Source of the DNA: Anthopleura xanthogrammica
Taxonomy: Eukaryota > Cnidaria > Anthozoa > Actiniaria > Actiniidae
DNA: 64,000 bases
Direction: 5' to 3'
Assembly (NCBI GenBank): GCA_964019055.1
Contig: OZ025221.1
Location: forward strand, 6,049,968-6,113,967
A program made the translations under genes and the position numbers. Shown piece after piece: positions 47,186 through 64,000 of the stretch. Under the pieces are notes generated by a model. That model was not told the origin of the DNA and searched no databases. It worked only from the letters and a program-made list of their open reading frames with translations. The first letter of the stretch is position 1; every line of letters begins with the position of its first letter.

Positions 47186-49760
47186 ATGCTGAATAGATTC
47201 AGGGCTTCCATGGTGTTGAGTGCTGTTGGGGATGCATTAGGATATAAGAATGGAGAATGGGAGTTCTGTTACAAAGGGTCTGCAATTCATGAAGAACTGC
47301 AGAAGCTTGGTGGCTTGGGGAATATAAAGGTGGATAAGAAGAACTGGAGGATCAGTGATGACACTGTTCTGCATATTGCAACTGCTGAAGCTCTGGCTTC
47401 GGATTGGTCTGAGAAACAGCAACTCTTTCTTGCATTGGCTCAAGAGTACAAGAAAGGCATGGTAATTAAATTAAGTCACTTTGATAAATGGCCAGTTTTG
47501 TTGCCTATTATAAATGTTCTTTTCAATCTCAAATGGTAGGTGGTCAAAATTATGTACAATACAACAACAACAACAATTTATTTGCACTTTAAAGAAAATG
47601 AAAATTACATTGAACAATATATTTAAAAATTGAAAAAATAGAGCACAGCTACGATAGACCTTTTCAGCTTCGTTGTTTGTTGTGCCCATTTCAGATCATG
47701 TGATGCCACTCTTGGGAGCTGATTCTTTCATGTGTTAATATTTTAACAAAAGAACATTTCTCAAGGGAATGTCATGTGGTCTGAAATGGGCAATTTGCAT
47801 ACGAAGCTAAAAAGGTCTATTTGCCTGCAATTACTGTAGACTTATGATCAAGATTTCTCCATATGAGTGAACATTACCAATATGAATTAACAGTTCTCGT
47901 AAGTAATTTCCATCATTTATCACTTTGGGTGGTATTTTTGTGTGGTACATGTTTTGGTTCATGACGATAAGGCTTCCCTCTAGCTAGTAGGTCTAGAAAG
48001 TATAGGAAGTAATTTTCAATTTATTATTGTTGTAGAGAGACATGTGGGGAAGAGCACCTGGTGGAACCACACAATCAAGTTGTTCAAAGCTCGACCCCCT
48101 AAGGCCTGATGGGTATGTCATACCATTTGATACCCGAGGGGGTGGATGTGGAGGAGCAATGAGGGCTATGTGCATTGGTCTGGTATATCATAAACCTCAG
48201 AATCTTGATGATCTGATTGAAGTTAGTGTGGAAAGTGCAAGGATGACTCACAATCATCCAACAGGTAGGGACAAATCTTCCCTTCTTCAAGGCATGACCA
48301 ATAACAGAACTCACTACCACACTACAACCATCATCATTATCATCACAAGCATCATGACTACATCCACTACTAGGGATTCAATTATACTGCAATTTCAAGT
48401 ACAGTAGCCAAATGGTTTACTAAATTTTAGCAGCTTTATCAATAAAGAGGCCATACAGTTGGGACAAGGAATGACAAAAGTATACCATAGCATAAGATTA
48501 AGTATCGGATAAGTATTGAATTTAAAGTTCAAATTTTATATGTTTTATAGTAGTCTTATATCATCATCATCCTCATCATCATCATCTTCTTCTTCTTCTT
48601 CTTCTTCTTCTTCTTCTTCTTCTTCTTCTTCTTCTTCTTCTTCTTCTTCTTCTTCTTCTTCTTCTTCTTCTTCTTCTTCTTCTTCTTCTTCTTCTTCTTC
48701 TTCTTCTTCTTCTTCTTCTTCTTCTTCTTCTTCTTCTTCTTCTTCTTCTTCTTCTTCTTCTTCTTCTTCTTCTTCTTCTTCTTCTTCTTCTTCTTCTTCT
48801 TCTTCTTCTTCTTCTTCTTCTTCTTCTTCTTCTTCTTCTTCTTCTTCTTCTTCTTCTTCTTCTTCTTCTTCTTCTTCTTCTTCTTCTTCTTCTTCTTCTT
48901 CTTCTTCTTCTTCTTCTTCTTCTTCTTCTTCTTCTTCTTCTTCTTCTTCTTCTTCTTCTTCTTCTTCTTCTTCTTCTTCTTCTTCTTCTTCTTCTTCTTC
49001 TTCTTCTTCTTTAGGAGCAGCAGTACTATCATCATCACTACTATCTTCAACATTTGGCATCATTGTTTCCCATGGTACCAGCAATGCAAAATTCTGATTG
49101 GCTCGTTTGACAAAGAATTGATGACAGAATAAGATATGTTCTGTCATCAAATTTCAATACTGCTTATTTTTAAAACATTAACCCTTACCCATTTCAATTC
49201 TTCCAGGTTTCCTTGGAGCTTTTGCAGCATCCCTTTTCACATCTTATGCCATCCAAGACAAGCCTATGAGAGAGTGGGGGGCAGGTCTTATGGCAACTAT
49301 TCCAAAAGTTATGGAATATATCAAAAAAATTGGACGAGACTGCAAGGAGAATCAAGATAATTGGGCTTACTTTACAGACAAGTGGAATTCCTACTTAAAG
49401 CTTAGAGGTTTAGAAAACGGAGACAAAGATCCCACATTTCCTAAGATGTATTCTTGTGATCAACGAGATGAATTTTACAGATCAGTCAGTTTTGCTGGGT
49501 GGGGTGGTGCAAGTGGTCATGACGCACCTATGATTGCTTATGATGCTCTTCTTGGTGCAGGGAACTCATGGGAGGAGGTTTGTCATAGGGGTATGTTCCA
49601 TGGAGGTGACAGTGATAGCACAGGAGTTATGGCAGGTGCTTGGTGGGGTGCCATGCATGGATTTGAAGGTGTTCCTGTTGGAAACTATGAAAAGCTTGAG
49701 TACAGAGAAAGGCTTGAAGATCTTGCAGAAAAGTTGTTTAAGAAGTCAGAATCACTTTAA
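47186..49760 (+). CDS. ADPRH: ADP-ribosylarginine hydrolase (ARH1)
   Basis: Three coding exons, 47186-47461, 48036-48264 and 49207-49760, give 352 aa (human ADPRH 357). The enzyme removes ADP-ribose from arginine on proteins and uses two magnesium ions. Visible signatures: MVLSAVGDALGYKNG at the N-terminus, WRISDDTVLHIATAEAL with the metal-binding SDDT, RGGGCGGAMRAMCIGL, ESARMTHNHPTG, GWGGASGHDAPMIAYDAL and the second metal motif FHGGDSDSTG. The chosen start is 6 bp after a splice acceptor (47,178-47,179), so a 5' non-coding exon is likely. AATAAA overlaps the stop codon. Intron 2 carries a long TTC array. All catalytic motifs are intact. Confidence 0.96.
47657..47822. mobile_element. MITE of the CCACRTGTCATTC family, full-length, in ADPRH intron 1
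   Basis: Starts AGACCTTTTCAGCTTCGTTG and ends ACGAAGCTAAAAAGGTCT, with inner TTTCAGATCATGTGATGCCA and its complement. It is the reverse-orientation counterpart of 2911-3068. Confidence 0.85.
48586..49011. repeat. TTC triplet expansion in ADPRH intron 2
   Basis: About 425 bp (about 140 units) of uninterrupted TTC on the sense strand, preceded by CATCATCATC. Poly-Ser, poly-Glu and poly-Lys frames across it are artefacts. It ends about 195 bp before the last exon. Confidence 0.98.
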
Positions 49761-52700
49761 ATAAATTGTCACTTGCCAGTAAACAGTCTTTCTTGCCATA
49801 GGTCACATGTGAGATTGAAAATTCAGTTAATTTATTTAGTTTTTGATTAGCAGCTTCATTGTCGACATATCAATCATTTTAAGCATAAAACAAGTAAACT
49901 TCAAATATATTTGAGCTGAATTTTCTATAAAATAGATTCAGCAGGTTCTACATAGGACCAACATGGCTAGAGGATGCATGAAATTGTCCCTATTTTTGCA
50001 TATATGAAATTTCTACAATATTTGTCTAGAAATTACTGCTATCCAATTCCTGTATAAGTACGCCTTAATGTAATTAAAGAGCTTATACATTTAGAGGAAC
50101 ATGTATGTCTGTCTCAAAATTTAATAATTGTGCGATCATATTACATAGCCTGAAAAGCAAGGCTTAACTAAGTTATGCTACATAAAGTATAAACAAATTA
50201 ATAGCTAATAGATAGTAGACTTATTTATCATTGATATAGCTAAGGTTATTTGATTGACAGTACTCTACTGCCCATCAATCTGTTGTGAGATTTGTCTCAA
50301 TCAGTCCACAGGGAGCCCATCACAGAATTTTTCAGAAAATTAAATGCCAAATTTTATGGAATCCTGATGAGATTAAAATAGGCACTGGTCCTAATATTGA
50401 TTGCAATACTCTAATCTACATTTATGCAAATTTTGGTGCTTTTGTCTGCTATGTATAGATCTGACCAAAATTTTGCACTTAGCCACGTCCTTGACTGATG
50501 AGAGTGGCATTGAAAAATGAGTAATGGTTGAATGAAATGATCAACAAAAGAACAATGGAAATTGATTTTATTATCATTAAAACTCGAGAGTGTTATTAGT
50601 CGGATATAACAGACAATAGTTGATAATAATTCTAGATTTTTTTGACCAGAATTTATTTTTTGCAGGTTAGATGAAAACACTAACATTTTGTAAACATAAT
50701 TAGGAAGTTTAAAATTCTAATAAAAACATCAAATAGTCTTCACTGTTGTAGTGATTTCCTTCCTCAAAAGGGGAGCTTTTAATGGAAATGCTATCAAGAT
50801 GTGGTATTCCTCAAGCACTACCTTGGGCCCTTTTTATTACAGTAAACCTCAGACCAGAAAAAAATGAATTTAAGCCCAAACAAAAATAAGTCCCATAAAC
50901 TTGAAGTGTTAAAACCTTTCCTATAATAAGCCCTTGCTAGTATAAGCCCATGGGGCAGGGCTGTTTTATTGCAATTCACAGGATTCTGCACACTCAAACC
51001 AACTTTCAATGGCTTATTGTGAAATTGGATTTTGCTGCTGTCAATCAAAATTAATCAGTCGGTATCTTATATATTTTTCACTTCACAGTGAAAAACCAAA
51101 TTCAAACAAAGTCATGCAAATTGCAAATTGCAACTACTAAGTTATCGCAGAATTTTGATAATTGCAGCAAGGATAGACCAGTACACTGTACCTTGCTGTA
51201 ACTATAGAACTGTACACTGTACCTTGCAGTAAGGATAGACCTACACTGTACCTTGCAGTAAGGATAGACCTGTACATTGTACCTTGCAGTAAGGATAGAC
51301 CAGTACACTGTACCTTGCAGTAAGGATAGACCTGTACACTGTACCTTGCAGTAAGGATAGACCTGTACGCTGTACCTTGCAGTAAGGATAGACCTGTACA
51401 CTGTACCTTGCAGTAAGGATAGACCAGTACACTGTACCAAACCCAAATGTATGTGCCTACGTTTTACCATCTTGTGGTTTTTCATTACCATTGCTACTGG
51501 TATTATGCCACTACTCAATAAAGCTAGTTGCTTTTGGGTGGAGAGTTGCAAGCTTCAAATAGAATGGTTCTTGGCCATTGAGTTCACCAATCTGAAAATT
51601 GCCCCAACATTTTTTAACCCAAATTTTCCTCCAAAAACAAGCTAAACGAAATAAAAGACTGCAACATTTCAGAGAAGAGAATTTCTTTTAATAACGTTTG
51701 TGAAATATGTTGGAAATTCTACAAATTTGATTCATATATACACTTAAATGTTATGACTATGATTTAGGGTATTTTTTCCTTTGGAATAAAAATTAAGACG
51801 TACTACTCTGCATTTTATAAAGGAGTTCAATTTAGACTCATCATTGGATAACATTTGAGAATTTTTTTAGAAATAATTACATCATTGGCTGAGAGCAGAT
51901 TTGAAACAACTGGGTTGGACACTCAAAAGGCTTCCTCTAGGAGCCAATTAAAAAGCACAAAAATACACCTTATCCAATCATAGTTGAATTTATTTAATAC
52001 AAAACTGTCGGTAGTTTCGGTTCTGCTCTGATACTTTTAATGGTCAAACAGCCATTGGCTGAATCAATGAGGATCGACTCACCCCACTTAAACCAGTCAT
52101 TAAATTATACTATAAATATGATATGTACGGTATATGCTAAAAATGCATAAATATATGACTGTATAAAAATGTTTTACATCCAGCTGATGTAGCAACCTCA
52201 AAAGGATTGACTGCCATTGTTCTGATTCATAAAATTCAGTTTTGTTCTGAATGAGATGGTCAATATGATGTTCAAAAATATGTGAAGAGTACTCATTCAT
52301 GTGATGAAATGCTTGTGTCTGATTGGTTGAAAAATGTGTGGAACACACAGGGTCACAGCTTCTGAATGGAGATAAAGTGACACTTTTATCCAATACTTCA
52401 TTACTTCCATTACTTCTCTCCATTTAAGACCAAACTTGTGATTGCCATAGTAACCAGGCTTGTTGGCATAGCCATAGTAATACGATAGAGATACCATGGA
52501 AACAAGTTATTTGGTGCTTGGCAACCAGCTTTGTGCTGCCGGCAAGAGCAGAGACAAGCAACACCCCAAAGCACTGATTACCATGGAAACCAGGATTCAG
52601 GGTTCAAGTAACAACTGTGGTATATCGACATCACAGTGACGATGGTGACAATTCCAGATATGCCTCTTTAACAATGATTCGTCTGTACTGGTAGTCATGA

Positions 52701-52799
52701 CAACCATGCTTGTTTCGCTGTTGATGCACACTACCATGGCAACAAGAGCTGCCCAAGATTTCTCAAGGATCACTAAGATCCAAGTTACGCCACACGAAC
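49761..52799. other. Convergent intergenic region, ADPRH to IRE1
   Basis: Two genes end toward each other here. Apart from the minisatellite at 51,172 and foldback-like sequence near 51,030-51,130, I see no exon or RNA gene. Confidence 0.5.
51172..51440. repeat. 31-bp minisatellite
   Basis: About eight copies of a unit containing TGTACCTTGCAGTAAGGATA and GACCTGTACAC; CTTGCAGTAAGG contains both a splice acceptor-like and a donor-like string. Open frames here are periodic artefacts. Confidence 0.93.
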
Positions 52800-63221
<10,422 letters not shown>

Positions 63222-64000
63222 CTAGAAACCAAAACAAAATATGCAAATTGAGGAAACTTCATTGAAATATGAATATAAAATACATATATCGATCATTACT
63301 TGAAATTTGTTATCTCTGACTTGGAATTTTTAATCATTTTGATTTACAGACGTTTATGATTATAATTTATCATGTATATGCATCATAAGCTAAAATCTTT
63401 GATGAAGACTCGTTAATTTTAACCTAAATAATTATTAAATAGGATTCTGCTATTACTTTAAGTGAATATGGGACTCATGCATATTATCATTAATTTTAGA
63501 GCAATGAAATTAATTGCCCATATTTTTCAACAAGAAAGTACTAGGAACTCCCCTTCATAGAGCCATAAAATTACACATTAAAGAAAGACAGCAATATGTC
63601 GTTAAATATTTTAAGAACAAATTATCAAGAACAACATAAAAGACAGTACCTATATCATTAGTAATTAAAAATCTTAAAATCAAACTGTTAAGTTTGGCCA
63701 AAAATTTATTTGCAAAAAAACAGGTGATTTAACACAGTCCTTTGAAGTTATAACACAGCCAGTTCCTTGGGCATTCAAAATACGCTTATGTCGGCGTTTA
63801 ATAATTGGTTTAGGTTGCCAGGGCATTTCTTACCATGAATTAAGACACGAGTGAAGTATTGCATCACTATTCTAGCTTGTCGTATGTTTTACAAATATTA
63901 ACTCATCAGGAAACGTTGGAGATTGTCTTGATCCAATAAGATCTGCCAGAGTGGTATTATAATGAAGGTTTCAAGTCTAAAACTGAAACTCTGCATTTTT
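63222..64000. other. IRE1 intron up to the right edge
   Basis: AT-rich. No sequence resembling the missing N-terminal IRE1 exons was found, so these exons should lie beyond the window. Confidence 0.6.

Noticed and set aside
48516..49150. Poly-Ser, poly-Glu and poly-Lys frames
   Set aside because: Translations of the TTC array in ADPRH intron 2; the neighbouring exons splice across it in phase.
51102..51551. 149-codon frame with repeated Tyr-Cys-Lys-Val units, and a thought of a CRISPR-like array
   Set aside because: A 31-bp minisatellite without distinct spacers; the frame is periodic sequence.

Overview
The window is eukaryotic: AT-rich, with spliced genes using GT/AG introns and dense short inverted-repeat elements and satellites. 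The gene set and the TPR-CHAT proteins suggest an anthozoan cnidarian, most likely a stony coral or sea anemone. That assignment is inference from family content, not a database result.

Region 1 (1-16,113) holds a head-to-head pair of paralogous channel genes whose starts lie about 0.9 kb apart. Both read as ionotropic-glutamate-receptor-like subunits (S1-M1-P-M2-S2-M3, no amino-terminal domain) whose pore loop carries the potassium-channel filter TTVGYGDK. The + strand gene is complete in seven exons (525 aa). The - strand gene shows its first four exons and leaves the window at the left edge. Their introns carry very large satellites, including 179 perfect ACAATG units ending 25 bp before a pore exon.

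Region 2 (18.5-42.6 kb) is a tandem array of three divergent units, each a - strand TPR-CHAT protease-like gene facing a + strand L-threonine aldolase gene. Unit 1 is wrecked: a shrunken TPR copy plus one aldolase pseudo-exon. Unit 2 has a nearly intact TPR-CHAT frame and an intact 8-exon aldolase. Unit 3 has a TPR-CHAT gene with a TGA and a frameshift before the catalytic Cys, and an intact aldolase. The two aldolase models have identical exon lengths and both give 404 aa.

Region 3 (44.3-49.8 kb) has RPS9 (-) and ADP-ribosylarginine hydrolase ADPRH (+) head to head. ADPRH has about 140 intronic TTC triplets.

Region 4 (52.8 kb to the right edge) is IRE1/ERN1 on the - strand: 23 exons covering most of the lumenal domain, the transmembrane segment, the kinase and the KEN RNase. 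The first exons lie beyond 64,000.

The rest is intergenic or intronic DNA with several families of short palindromic elements, one tRNA-derived SINE and many minisatellites. No rRNA, complete tRNA or CRISPR array was found.
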